Of a stretch of DNA of 64,000 nt, positions 44,551 to 53,119 are shown one piece after another. The notes below the pieces were generated by a model. That model was given only the letters and a program-made list of their open reading frames with translations, was not told where the DNA came from and searched no databases. The stretch's first letter is position 1. Every line of letters starts with the position of its first letter. The position numbers were made by a program, and so were the translations under genes. The stretch covers positions 4,366,001-4,430,000 of the forward strand of contig NZ_CP114902.1 of the NCBI RefSeq assembly GCF_027497235.1, read 5' to 3'. This DNA comes from Micromonospora sp. WMMD1128. GTDB lineage: Bacteria > Actinomycetota > Actinomycetes > Mycobacteriales > Micromonosporaceae.

Positions 44551-45372
44551 ATGAGCGAACAGCGCCGCAATGCCGACCGTGCCGAGGAGGCCACCCCCGA
44601 GCGACCAGAGCCGGAGCTCGAAGAGGCGTTCGACCGGTTGGTGGAGGAGGGCGACACGCGGTTGGCCCGGCCGTGGCCGGCGCTGATCGCCACCGGGCTG
44701 CTCGGCGGCATCGACGTGGGCACCGGGGTGCTGGCGTATCTGCTGGTCGAGCACGTCACCGGGCAGCCGCTGCTGGCCGGGCTCGCGTTCAGCATCGGTT
44801 TCGTGGCGCTGCTGCTGGCCCGCAGCGAGCTGTTCACCGAGAACTTCCTGGTGCCCGTCACCGCGGTGGCCGCCCGGCGCAAGTCGCTCGGGTCGCTGCT
44901 GCGGCTGTGGGCGGTCACGCTGGCGGGCAACCTGGTCAGCGGCTGGCTGCTGGCCTGGCTGATCGTCACCGGCCTGCCCGGGTTGCGCGAGACCGCGATC
45001 GAGTCCGGCCGCTTCTACGCCGACCTGGGCGTCAACCTGCGCTCGTTCGTCCTGGCGGTGCTCGCCGGCATGGTGATCACCCTGATGACCCGGATGCAGC
45101 ACGCCACCGGGAGCCTCGGCGTGCAACTGGTGCCGGCCCTGCTGTTCGGCGCGCTGCTCGCCGGCGGCCAACTGTTCCACAGCGTGCTGGACTCGATCCT
45201 GATGTTCGCCGCGCTGGCGACCGGGCACGCCCCGTTCGGCTACCTGGCCTGGCTGGGTGCACTGGGCTGGTCGGTGCTGGGCAACGTCGTCGGTGGGGTG
45301 GGCCTGGTGGCGTTCCTGCGGCTGGTGCGGGTGGAGCACCGGCTGCTCCGGGAACGCGCCGACCAACCCTGA
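44551..45372 (+). CDS. Formate/nitrite transporter (FNT) family channel
   Basis: 273 residues from ATG 44551. A 40-residue acidic N-terminus is followed by six membrane segments. FNT-like features include F-S-I-G-F-V-A-L-L-L-A-R-S-E-L-F-T-E-N near residue 90 and a late G-N-V-V-G-G-V-G. FNT proteins are pentameric channels for formate, nitrite, hydrosulfide or lactate. This divergent actinobacterial type has no established substrate. Convergent with the TIM-barrel gene (87 nt gap). Confidence 0.85.
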   Translation: MSEQRRNADRAEEATPERPEPELEEAFDRLVEEGDTRLARPWPALIATGLLGGIDVGTGVLAYLLVEHVTGQPLLAGLAFSIGFVALLLARSELFTENFLVPVTAVAARRKSLGSLLRLWAVTLAGNLVSGWLLAWLIVTGLPGLRETAIESGRFYADLGVNLRSFVLAVLAGMVITLMTRMQHATGSLGVQLVPALLFGALLAGGQLFHSVLDSILMFAALATGHAPFGYLAWLGALGWSVLGNVVGGVGLVAFLRLVRVEHRLLRERADQP

Positions 45373-45459
45373 AGCGTTCCGGATCGGCGCCCCGGGAGGG
45401 TCGACGCTGCGCACGGGTGACGCCACCTGCCCAGCGCCATGGGGAATGACGCCGGACGG

Positions 45460-46473
45460 CTAGCCGGCGGGCCGGCTCGACGCGCGGGAGCGCCCGTACT
45501 CCGCGAGGGCGTGGAAGGCGGCCTTCGGCGTCCACGAGCCGTCCGGCAACACCCGGACGATCCCCCGCGCGGCCAGGTCGTAGTCGTGCTCGGGGTCGCC
45601 GGTGGTCGGCAGGTGCCGGTTGGCGAACGTGTAGACGAACGCCGCCTCCACCCCACCGGCCTCGTAGTCGCGCAGCAGGTCGACGAGGTAGCGGGCCTGG
45701 CCCTCCTCGTCGCGCTCCAACTCCGCGGTGAGCGTGGCGGCGCGGCCGTGCTCGTCGTACGTCACCGGCTCGGTCGCGCCCGCGACGTCGGCGGCGCCGC
45801 GGTACGTGCAGCAGCCGAACTCGGTCGCGGCGTAGGGTTTGCCCTGCCCCACCGCCGCCGCCAGGCTCTGCGGGAACGCCGCGGCGTTCGTCGCGTCGCG
45901 GTAGCCGGCGTCGCTGGCGATGATGTCGAACGGCGTCCAATCGACGTCTTCCAGCGGGATCGAGGCGTATCCGACGGGGCCACCGAAGCGTTCGCGCACC
46001 GCGGGCACCGCTTCGGCGAGGAAGTCGCGCACCGCGGCCCGGGCGGCCGGGACCGCTTCCCGCATCCGCATCGGATCGGTGAACAGCGCCATGCGCTCGG
46101 CCAGGTCGCGGCCGGGCAGGAAGCCGTCGGTGAACATGGAGATCTCGGAGCCGGTGAGGTACACGACCGGGACGCCACCACGCCGCAGCCGTTCGGCCCG
46201 CTCGGCGCCGTCGAGCACGAACGCCATGAGTTCGTCGCGGTCCAGGCCGTTGGTGAACGGGCAGTACCACACCTCGAGCCCCGCCTCGGCCGCCAGCCGC
46301 GCGGCCACCTCCAGCCGGTCCTGGACGCCGCCGGTGATCCGCACCGCGTCGCAGTGCAGCTCGTCGCGGATAACGCGCATGTCGTTGCGTACGGTGTCGG
46401 GGTCGAACGGCTCGTGGGTGGTGGATCCGGCGCTGACGAAGCCGGTGTCGTAGTTCATGCCGAAGACGCGCAT
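45460..46473 (-). CDS. TIM-barrel glycoside-hydrolase-like protein
   Basis: 337 residues from ATG 46473, with AAGGAGAGG about 8 nt upstream. The fold reads as a (beta/alpha)8 barrel: strand ends A-V-R-I-T-G-G, E-V-W-Y-C-P-F-T, V-Y-L-T-G-S-E-I-S, I-I-A-S-D-A-G-Y and A-T-E-F-G-C-C. The Glu residues in T-G-S-E and A-T-E-F are placed like the acid/base and nucleophile of clan-A hydrolases. No signal peptide, so it is intracellular. Homologues have, as I recall, sometimes been labelled abortive infection protein; nothing here supports that. Divergent from a TetR repressor with twin operators between them. Confidence 0.7.
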   Translation of the reverse strand: MRVFGMNYDTGFVSAGSTTHEPFDPDTVRNDMRVIRDELHCDAVRITGGVQDRLEVAARLAAEAGLEVWYCPFTNGLDRDELMAFVLDGAERAERLRRGGVPVVYLTGSEISMFTDGFLPGRDLAERMALFTDPMRMREAVPAARAAVRDFLAEAVPAVRERFGGPVGYASIPLEDVDWTPFDIIASDAGYRDATNAAAFPQSLAAAVGQGKPYAATEFGCCTYRGAADVAGATEPVTYDEHGRAATLTAELERDEEGQARYLVDLLRDYEAGGVEAAFVYTFANRHLPTTGDPEHDYDLAARGIVRVLPDGSWTPKAAFHALAEYGRSRASSRPAG

Positions 46474-46491
46474 CAGGAACCCTCTCCTTAA

Positions 46492-46527
46492 GGTACGCCT
46501 CGTACCCTATAAGGTACGAGGCGTACC
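46492..46527. promoter_or_regulatory. Twin TetR operators flanking a shared -10 region
   Basis: Two perfect GGTACG-N3-CGTACC palindromes (46492-46506 and 46513-46527), themselves inverted copies of each other, 21 bp centre to centre, separated by CTATAA. That hexamer can serve as a -10 element for the rightward TetR gene and, read as TTATAG, for the leftward gene. Confidence 0.85.
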
Positions 46528-46536
46528 CTGCAAGGC

Positions 46537-47127
46537 ATGGGCACGAGGCGTCGGGGCGCGGAACTGGAACGGGCGATCCTGCTCGCGGCGGCGGCGGAAC
46601 TGCGCGAGTCCGGATACGCGGGCATGACGATGGACCGGGTCGCCGCCCGCGCCGGCACCAACAAGAACGCCATCTACCGCCGATGGCCGCACCGCGCGGC
46701 GCTGGGCATCGCGGCGTTCCGCCACCTGTCCGACGCCGCCCTGCCGCACCCGGACACCGGCGGCCTGCGGGGCGACGCGCTGGAGATGCTCCGGCGGGCC
46801 AACGAGACGTGGTCGTCGCCGCACGGCGCGATCCTGCGCGGCCTGATCGCCGCCGCGGCCGACGACCCGGAGCTGCTCACCCTCATGCGCGAACGTTCCG
46901 GCGCCGACACCATGGACCGCGCGTGGATCACGATGCTCGAACGGGCCGTGGCCCGCGGCGAGGCGCCGGCCGCGGCCATCCACCGCCGGGTGGCGACCAC
47001 ACCGATGATGCTGCTGCGCGCCGAGTACGCGATGCGCGGCGTCCCCTCGGTCCCCGATGAGGTGCTCGTCGAGATCGTGGATGAGGTGTTCCTGCCCCTG
47101 GTGCGCGGTCGCGGCCGACCCGACTGA
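46537..47127 (+). CDS. TetR-family repressor
   Basis: 196 residues. The helix-turn-helix has A-I-L-L-A-A-A-A-E-L, G-Y-A-G-M-T-M-D-R-V-A, A-G-T-N-K-N-A-I-Y-R-R-W and a TetR_C_11-like ligand domain. The ATG lies only 9 nt from the right operator, so it should repress itself and the divergent barrel gene. The 5' leader is very short. Convergent with the NAD kinase gene, 21 nt apart. Confidence 0.93.
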   Translation: MGTRRRGAELERAILLAAAAELRESGYAGMTMDRVAARAGTNKNAIYRRWPHRAALGIAAFRHLSDAALPHPDTGGLRGDALEMLRRANETWSSPHGAILRGLIAAAADDPELLTLMRERSGADTMDRAWITMLERAVARGEAPAAAIHRRVATTPMMLLRAEYAMRGVPSVPDEVLVEIVDEVFLPLVRGRGRPD

Positions 47128-47148
47128 TCGGCGGCCCGGTCCTCGACC

Positions 47149-48198
47149 TCAGGCCCTCATGTCCCGCAGGTGCCGCAGGTCTTCCGGCACCGGGCTGTCC
47201 GGCCGGTAGACCAGCGGGGCGTCCCCGTCCGCCGTGGCGGCGGGCGCGTCGGCGAGCGAGAAGCGGTCCCGCAGGCGTCCGAAGAAGTCGGTCGAGCCGA
47301 ACCGGAGGATCCGCAACCGCCACGGCGCGGCGTACGCGGCCACCCAGTCGCCCGGGTCCAGCACCCCCCGCAACTGCCCGTCGATGCTCACCGCGACCTG
47401 CCCCGACCGGGGCAGCACCCGCACCCCCACCGACTCCTGCGGGGAGAACAGCAGGCTGCGGTTGAACGCCATGTGCGGGGCGACCGGAGTGAACACGAGC
47501 GCGTCGAGCAGCGGCGACAGGACCGGCCCGCCGGCCGCGAAACTGTAGGCCGTCGAACCGGTCGCGGTGGAGACCATCACCGCGTCGGCGGAGTACGAGG
47601 CGAACAACCGCCCGCTGATGTATATGCCCAGGCTCGCCTGCCGGTCCCGGGCGAGCTTCTCGAAGACCACGTCGTTGACGGCGACGACGTCCAACGGCAC
47701 CCCCCAACCGACGGCCTCCGGCGTGCTGTCGCGCACCCCGGGCGGAGGCATCGCCGGACCCCGGCCGTAGCGCAGCAGCGTCCCGAGCTCCGGGGGGATC
47801 TCCAAGGGCCGGGAGGCGCGCATGGTCAGGGTCATCCGCTCCTCCACGTCCACCGGGCCGACCCGCGCGGCCTCAAGGGTCTCGATCGTGCGCTCCGGTG
47901 GCACCTCGGTGAGGAACCCGACCCGCCCGACGTTGACCCCGAGGACCGGGCAGTCGACCACCGCGGCGATGTGCACGCCACGCAGGAAGGTTCCGTCGCC
48001 GCCGATCGTGACGATCAGGTCGAGCAGGCCGATCGCCCGTGTCTCGTCCCGGCCGGTGCGCCGCTCGGTCGCGTGCCACACGTCCAGCTCGACCGTCTCG
48101 ACCCCCCGGTCGACGCCCCAGGCCCGGATCTCCTCAGCGGCCCGGGTCGCCTCCGCCTTGCCGGAGTGCACCACCAGTCCGATCCGGTCCAACCGCAT
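47149..48198 (-). CDS. nadK: NAD kinase
   Basis: 349 residues from ATG 48198. The diagnostic I-G-G-D-G-T-F-L-R-G is near residue 65, N-V-G-R-V-G-F-L-T-E follows, then A-V-N-D-V-V-F-E-K, T-A-T-G-S-T-A-Y-S-F and S-I-D-G-Q. It phosphorylates NAD+ to NADP+. It is longer than typical (about 290-300) because of a Pro-rich insert around residues 130-165. It is not beside tlyA/recN, where the main actinobacterial gene usually is, so it may be a second copy. Confidence 0.88.
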   Translation of the reverse strand: MRLDRIGLVVHSGKAEATRAAEEIRAWGVDRGVETVELDVWHATERRTGRDETRAIGLLDLIVTIGGDGTFLRGVHIAAVVDCPVLGVNVGRVGFLTEVPPERTIETLEAARVGPVDVEERMTLTMRASRPLEIPPELGTLLRYGRGPAMPPPGVRDSTPEAVGWGVPLDVVAVNDVVFEKLARDRQASLGIYISGRLFASYSADAVMVSTATGSTAYSFAAGGPVLSPLLDALVFTPVAPHMAFNRSLLFSPQESVGVRVLPRSGQVAVSIDGQLRGVLDPGDWVAAYAAPWRLRILRFGSTDFFGRLRDRFSLADAPAATADGDAPLVYRPDSPVPEDLRHLRDMRA

Positions 48199-48317
48199 CC
48201 GTGCCCCCCGGTTCCGCGCCGCCACCCGCCGCCGACCTCCACCGTGACACACCGGGCCGGCGATGGCCGCGCCACCGCCGTAGTCACCGGATCGGATGGT
48301 GCGCCGAGCGGTCCGGA

Positions 48318-49493
48318 CTACCCCGCCCGGAGGGTGAGCAGGGTGATCTCGCTCGGCGCGAAGATCCGGAACGGCGGCCCCCAGAACCCCGTCCCCCGGC
48401 TCGTGTAGAGCTGGGTCCGACCGTGCCGGCTGAGGCCCTGCACGACCGGCTGGTCGAGCCGGACCAGGTAGTGGAAAGGCCACATCTGGCCGCCGTGGGT
48501 GTGCCCGGACAGTTGCAGATCCACGCCGGCGGCCACCGCGTCACCGATCTGCTTCGGTTGGTGGGCCAGCAGCAGCACGGGCAACTGCGGATCGGTGCCC
48601 GCGAGCGCCGCGGCGTGGTCGGCCCGGTGACCGGCCAGGCCGGACGAGGCCGCGGTCACGTCGTCCACCCCGGCGACGACGAGCCGGGCGTCGTCCCGCT
48701 CCACCACGAGGTGCCGGTTGTGCAGCGGCTCCCAGCCGAGGGTCCGCATGTGCTCGACCCAGCCCTGCGCCTCGCCGTAGTACTCGTGGTTGCCCGTCAC
48801 GTACACCCGGGCCAGCCGGGCCCGGACGGCGCCGAGCGGCGCGGCCTGCGCCCGGCGCTGGTCGACGGTGCCGTCCGCGATGTCGCCGGTGTGACAGACG
48901 ATGTCGGCGGCCAGGTCGTTGACCACCTCGATGGTGCGGGCGGACCAGCGGGCCCGGTCGAGCGGGCCGTAGTGGGTGTCGGTCAGCAGCACCACCCGGG
49001 CCCCGTCGAGGCCCGCGCCGAGCCGGTCGACGGTGACGTCCACCCGCCGGACCCGAGGCACGCGCATCGCCTCGGCGTACCCCCAGACGGCCAGGACGAC
49101 CGAGACGGCGCCCACGCCGACCGCCACGGACCGGGACCGGACCGGGTCCGCGACGCCCGCCGCGGCCAGCACGAGCCGGGCCACGTTGCCCAGCAGCGCC
49201 CAGACGAAGAGGATCCAGACCAGGCCGAGGAGCGTGTCGCCGATACGGGCTGCCGCGTCCAGCCGCCGGCGGCCGTGTCCGAGATACATCAGAGCGGGAA
49301 ACGCGACGAGCGCGGCGACGAACACCGCCGTGCCGGCGGCCACCACCGGCGCCGGCCACCGCGCGGCCACCGTCAACGTCCACCAGGGCAGCCCGAACAG
49401 CAGTGCGAGGACCGCGACAAGCGTCGCGCCGGACACCAACGGTCGCAGCGACCGTCGCGCCGGCCGCGTGTGTACGGCGTCGCCAGCTGTCAT
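48318..49493 (-). CDS. Membrane-anchored metallophosphoesterase
   Basis: 391 residues from ATG 49493, with GGAGGG about 7 nt upstream. Four N-terminal membrane segments (residues 20-135) precede a calcineurin-like domain. That domain has T-D-T-H-Y-G, H-T-G-D-I-A-D-G, T-G-N-H-E-Y-Y-G and G-H-T-H-G-G-Q, the full dinuclear-metal set. YkuE/YaeI-type enzymes of this kind cleave phosphoesters such as UDP-diacylglucosamine-like lipids in other bacteria. Substrate here unknown. Confidence 0.9.
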   Translation of the reverse strand: MTAGDAVHTRPARRSLRPLVSGATLVAVLALLFGLPWWTLTVAARWPAPVVAAGTAVFVAALVAFPALMYLGHGRRRLDAAARIGDTLLGLVWILFVWALLGNVARLVLAAAGVADPVRSRSVAVGVGAVSVVLAVWGYAEAMRVPRVRRVDVTVDRLGAGLDGARVVLLTDTHYGPLDRARWSARTIEVVNDLAADIVCHTGDIADGTVDQRRAQAAPLGAVRARLARVYVTGNHEYYGEAQGWVEHMRTLGWEPLHNRHLVVERDDARLVVAGVDDVTAASSGLAGHRADHAAALAGTDPQLPVLLLAHQPKQIGDAVAAGVDLQLSGHTHGGQMWPFHYLVRLDQPVVQGLSRHGRTQLYTSRGTGFWGPPFRIFAPSEITLLTLRAG

Positions 49494-49622
49494 CGTCGTC
49501 CCTCCGTCGGGTCCGTGCAGCATGACACGACCCGGCCCGGATCGACCACGCGCTGAGCCGGACGCCCGTGCGCGCATCCACAGGCATGGCGACACTCCGC
49601 AGGGGGAAGAGAACGGGGGTCG

Positions 49623-49636
49623 TGGGCGCGCTCCCA
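49623..49636. promoter_or_regulatory. CebR-like box
   Basis: TGGGCGCGCTCCCA, one base from the CebR consensus TGGGAGCGCTCCCA, with outer CG pairs extending symmetry to 49621-49638. It lies 33 nt before the start of the small membrane protein gene. Confidence 0.4.
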
Positions 49637-49668
49637 CGGCTCGTCCCCTCGCAGAATGGAGGCTCCTC

Positions 49669-50058
49669 GTGGTCATGGCGCTACTGCTCGACCTCGCCAA
49701 TATCGTCGGTGGGTTCCTGCTGGCTGCCGCGCTGCTGCGGCTGTTGCCACGGGTCGGCGACGACCTGGACCGGCTCGCCGGTCGAGCCGCTCCGGTCGCC
49801 TGGATCGTCGGCCTGGTGGCGCTCGTGACCGGCGGCTACTACCTGATCGTCCACCTCGTTTCCGGCCCCCGGGTGTTTCACTTCGAGGTGGTCGGCATCG
49901 GCGTCGGGTTGGCTCTGCTGTGGAGCCGGCTGACCGGGCGGCAGGAGCCGCGGGCCGAGCAGCCGGGCGGGGCCACGGGCGTCCGCCTGCTGCTCGCGGT
50001 CTTCGGTCTCATCGCGATCGCGGTCGGCATCCAGGGTCTGTTCACTCCGGACGGATGA
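49669..50058 (+). CDS. Small membrane protein
   Basis: 129 residues from GTG 49669, chosen because GGAGG lies 6 nt before it (ATG 49675 would be 12 nt away). Four hydrophobic segments (about 5-25, 37-60, 66-83 and 100-120), with a short polar loop after the third. I do not recognise the family. It starts 175 nt from the divergent phosphoesterase gene and is convergent with the XRE gene. Confidence 0.7.
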   Translation: MVMALLLDLANIVGGFLLAAALLRLLPRVGDDLDRLAGRAAPVAWIVGLVALVTGGYYLIVHLVSGPRVFHFEVVGIGVGLALLWSRLTGRQEPRAEQPGGATGVRLLLAVFGLIAIAVGIQGLFTPDG

Positions 50059-50101
50059 CCGGAATTCCCGTCGGCCCGGCCGCCGGGATGCGCGGTCATC
50101 G

Positions 50102-51304
50102 TCAGCCCGTGCCGAGGGTGGCGGCGAGGTCGGTGAGCGTCGTCGGGGCGCGCGGGTCGCGGGCGACCCGAAGGAGTACGTCCCGACCGGCTGGGCGGTG
50201 GCGGAGCTCGGCCGGCGCGATGCGGTCGACTGCGGTCAGCGCACGGCCGGCGTTGACCGGGTCGTCGGCGTGCAGGTAGGCGCGGGCGGCGTCGATCAGG
50301 TGCGCGGCGCGGTGTTCGGTGGGCAGCCACCGCCATCCGTCGCCGGTGGCGACCTGCTCGTGCCGGACGATGGCCTGCCGGGTCTCGCCCAGCTCGGCGG
50401 TGGTGGTGATCCGAGCCAGCTCCACCGCCGTGGGTCCGAACCCGGTCCGGTGGTGGTCGTGGCCCTCGCCCACCCGTGCGGCCATCTCGGCGGCCTCGTC
50501 GAGCAGCTTCGCCGCCGTACGGTCGTCGCCGTCGCGGGACGCGGCCAGGGCGGCCTGGACGAGCAGCGTCCCGCACAGCGACAACTCGGGCGGGCTGCCG
50601 TCCTCGATCACCGGCGGGGCGATCCGGTAGGCGGCGGCCAGCATCGCCGACGTCGCCAGCCTGGCCCGTCCCGACTCGCGCAGGACCGGGCCGAGCTGCA
50701 CGGCGGCGGCAGCCACCGCCAGTCGGTCACCGGTGGCGGCGATCATCGCCCGGTCGACGGCCAGCCACGCCACGTCGACAGCGCCGAGCTTCGTCAGCAG
50801 CGACGCCGTCACCCGGTACGCCTCCACCAACAACGCGCGACCCGTCCCGGGTTCGTGGGCGTGGGTCCGCTGCGCGTCGGCCAACAACCGCGGCACCAGC
50901 TCGACCACCTGCGGATACCGGGCGTGCTGGAAGGTGCTCCACACGTGCCCGACCGCCCCCGCCAGCGCCTCGACCGGCAGCACCGGGCCACGGCCGACCG
51001 GGCGGCCCAGGGCGATCTCGTACGTCGACAGCGCCGCGCGGATCCGCTCCACCCCCTCGACGCGCTCGGCCACCCCGACCGGCTCGGTGTGCCGGCCGAG
51101 CAGCACCGCCGTGTCGATCCGCAGGGCGACGGCGATCTCCCGAAGCGTCGACACCTTGTCCAGCGACCGGACACCCCGCTCGACCTTGTCCACCCAACTC
51201 TTCGACTTGCCCAACCGGTCGGCGAGCATCTGCTGGGACAGCTTGCGCCGGCCCCGCCAGTACGCCACCCGCCGGCCGACCGGCAGCAGGTCACTGCTGT
51301 CCAC
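50102..51304 (-). CDS. XRE regulator with TPR-like C-terminus
   Basis: 400 residues from GTG 51304. The helix-turn-helix has V-A-Y-W-R-G-R-R-K-L-S-Q-Q-M-L-A-D-R-L-G-K-S-K-S-W-V-D-K-V-E-R-G. The rest is all-helical (degenerate TPR-like). This architecture is very common in actinomycetes, often in strings. The start overlaps the end of a small upstream gene by 14 nt. Confidence 0.85.
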   Translation of the reverse strand: MDSSDLLPVGRRVAYWRGRRKLSQQMLADRLGKSKSWVDKVERGVRSLDKVSTLREIAVALRIDTAVLLGRHTEPVGVAERVEGVERIRAALSTYEIALGRPVGRGPVLPVEALAGAVGHVWSTFQHARYPQVVELVPRLLADAQRTHAHEPGTGRALLVEAYRVTASLLTKLGAVDVAWLAVDRAMIAATGDRLAVAAAAVQLGPVLRESGRARLATSAMLAAAYRIAPPVIEDGSPPELSLCGTLLVQAALAASRDGDDRTAAKLLDEAAEMAARVGEGHDHHRTGFGPTAVELARITTTAELGETRQAIVRHEQVATGDGWRWLPTEHRAAHLIDAARAYLHADDPVNAGRALTAVDRIAPAELRHRPAGRDVLLRVARDPRAPTTLTDLAATLGTG

Positions 51305-51455
51305 GGCGCCACCGCCGGTCCGGCACCGCCCGGGTCGTCTCCTCGACCGGTATCCGGTCCGCCTCGGCCTGCTGGAGAAGCCGCCGCCGCGCGGCCTCCC
51401 GCTCCGCCTCCTCAATCTCCTCGCCTCGGCTTCCCGACGGGGTCTTCTCGCTCAT
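51291..51455 (-). CDS. Small charged protein upstream of the XRE regulator
   Basis: 54 residues from ATG 51455, with GGAGG 5 nt upstream. A highly charged helix (E-E-I-E-E-A-E-R-E-A-A-R-R-R) and a basic C-terminus. It overlaps the XRE gene by 14 nt in another frame, suggesting translational coupling. No known family. Confidence 0.55.
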   Translation of the reverse strand: MSEKTPSGSRGEEIEEAEREAARRRLLQQAEADRIPVEETTRAVPDRRWRRGQQ

Positions 51456-51643
51456 CCCTACCTCCGCTGGCAGGGGCACGACGGCATGCTCGGCCAAGGA
51501 CCGACACCGCCGCGCCCGACTCCATGCGGGTCACCTTCCGGCGACAACCGTGACCGAACGTGATCCGCCTGGTGACAGCATCGAGTGAATGGCCGGTTAC
51601 CCCAAGGTGACACGTGTCCGCTGGACGAGCGGGCTGTCCGCTG

Positions 51644-52810
51644 TCAGGACGCGGGCCGGTACGTCTCGTAGACCTCGCGCAGCGCCGACACCTCTGTCGC
51701 ACCGGTCTGCTCGACCCGCCGGAGTACCTCTCCTGCCCGCCACCAGTTCGACGGCACCACCCGCCCGGAGCGGATCGCCTCGGCGGCGACCGCGCTCGCT
51801 TCGTCGGGCTGATCGGCCGCGACCAGCGCCAAGGCCAGGTCGAGACGTGCGGACGCGGAGCGCCGAGGGCGGTCGCCGCCGTCTCCGCGCGGATCCAACT
51901 CCGCCAACACGACCCGGGCGACCTGCTCCGCAGCCGGGTCGCCGGCCCAGGACAGCGTCGTCGCCGTGTACGCCAACGCCTTCGTCGGGTCGTACCGGTA
52001 GTGATGCTCGGCCTGCTCCGGCACGGACAGGTTCGCGGTCAGCCGCTCCAACCGGTCCAGCGCATCGCGGGTCCGCCGGACATCACCCACGCGCGCCCAC
52101 ACCCTTGCCTCCTGCGCCGTCGCCTGGATGTACGCCGAGCTTCCGCGAGGTGCCACCCGCTGGGCCTGCTGCGCCAGTTCGAGCGCCTGCCGGTGCTCGC
52201 CCCGGGTGAGCCGGTCCCATGCCCGGGTTTCCAGGCACCACGCCTGGATCTCCGCATGCTCGCCGTGTCCGGCGAGCTTGGCAGCGGCAACCAGGTGCGC
52301 GCCGGCTGCGGAATGCTGCTCAAGGTCGATGTGCACAGTCGCCCGCAGCACGGTCAGCCAGCCGCCGGCAACGATCAGACGCCGCCGCTGCGCAAGGGTG
52401 CCCCGGCCGTCGAGCAGCCGACCCACGTACGCCAGATGCCGCCGCACCATCGGAAGCAGGTCCACCGGCGGCGTGGTCGCGTACGCGCTCGCCAGATCGT
52501 CGACGCCCGCCTCGATCCGGCTCAGCGTCTCGACGCTCACGTCACTGGCACGCACCCGAGCCAGCAGTTCATCGGCCTCCGCATCGTGGTCGACGGGCAG
52601 GCCGACAAGCCGCACGAGTGCCCCGCCGGCCTGAAGAATTTCATCGAGATGCCGAGCCGTCTCGGACGTCGGGGCCTTGGCGCCGGTCTCCAGATCGTGC
52701 AGGTGGCTCTTGCCCCGATGCGCGAGCTGCCCAAGCGCCCGCAGCGACAACCCACGGCCCACACGCAGCGCCCGCAACCGAGCCCCGAAACGCGGATCGA
52801 CGTGCATCAC
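51644..52810 (-). CDS. XRE regulator with TPR-like C-terminus (second)
   Basis: 388 residues from GTG 52810 (GGGAG 7 nt upstream; ATG 52807 is also possible). The helix-turn-helix has L-R-A-L-R-V-G-R-G-L-S-L-R-A-L-G-Q-L-A and H-L-H-D-L-E-T-G-A-K-A-P. The remainder is helical, with many Ala/Leu repeats. It resembles its downstream neighbour in layout, but the DNA-binding helix differs. Its 309-nt upstream region contains the 52990-53088 repeat. Confidence 0.83.
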   Translation of the reverse strand: MMHVDPRFGARLRALRVGRGLSLRALGQLAHRGKSHLHDLETGAKAPTSETARHLDEILQAGGALVRLVGLPVDHDAEADELLARVRASDVSVETLSRIEAGVDDLASAYATTPPVDLLPMVRRHLAYVGRLLDGRGTLAQRRRLIVAGGWLTVLRATVHIDLEQHSAAGAHLVAAAKLAGHGEHAEIQAWCLETRAWDRLTRGEHRQALELAQQAQRVAPRGSSAYIQATAQEARVWARVGDVRRTRDALDRLERLTANLSVPEQAEHHYRYDPTKALAYTATTLSWAGDPAAEQVARVVLAELDPRGDGGDRPRRSASARLDLALALVAADQPDEASAVAAEAIRSGRVVPSNWWRAGEVLRRVEQTGATEVSALREVYETYRPAS

Positions 52811-53119
52811 AACGACGCTCCCAGCGCAGGAAGGAGGAACGCGCTTCAGCTCTCATCAGTGGACGACCACTACGGACGGTACACCGAATAGTCACGTCAA
52901 CGTAACAGCCACCGCTGCCGGCTCGCGCCCGTGCCGGGTGGGCGGGATGCCTGCTGCGCGGACACACCCATCGCCCGGACGCGACACGGGTGGAACGGTA
53001 TGGACGTCTGCGGCGCCCCGAGACGTCCATAGCGTTCCACCCATGGCCAGCGTGCGGCACGAGTGGAACGGTATGGACGTCTGCGGCGCGCAGCTGCCAG
53101 CGGGACGACGAAAGCTGGG
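52811..53119. other. Intergenic region carrying a repeat cluster
   Basis: 309 nt between two same-strand genes. Besides the repeats at 52990-53088 there is no supported gene. Short openings on both strands reflect the repeats. Confidence 0.55.
52990..53088. repeat. Direct-inverted-direct repeat cluster
   Basis: A 26-bp unit starting GTGGAACGGTATGGACGTCT occurs at 52990-53015 and 53063-53088 (73 bp apart). An inverted copy of its first 20 bp (one mismatch) lies at 53021-53040. Copies 1 and 2 can form a 20-bp hairpin with an 11-nt loop. Confidence 0.88.

Noticed and set aside
45460..46473. Abortive-infection (phage defence) gene
   Set aside because: Sequence reads as a sugar-active barrel under TetR control; no CAAX-protease or other Abi features.
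52990..53088. Small protein encoded by the repeat cluster
   Set aside because: The W-N-G-M-D-V-C-G frame occurs in copies of opposite orientation, has no ribosome-binding site in common, and overlapping openings occur on both strands.
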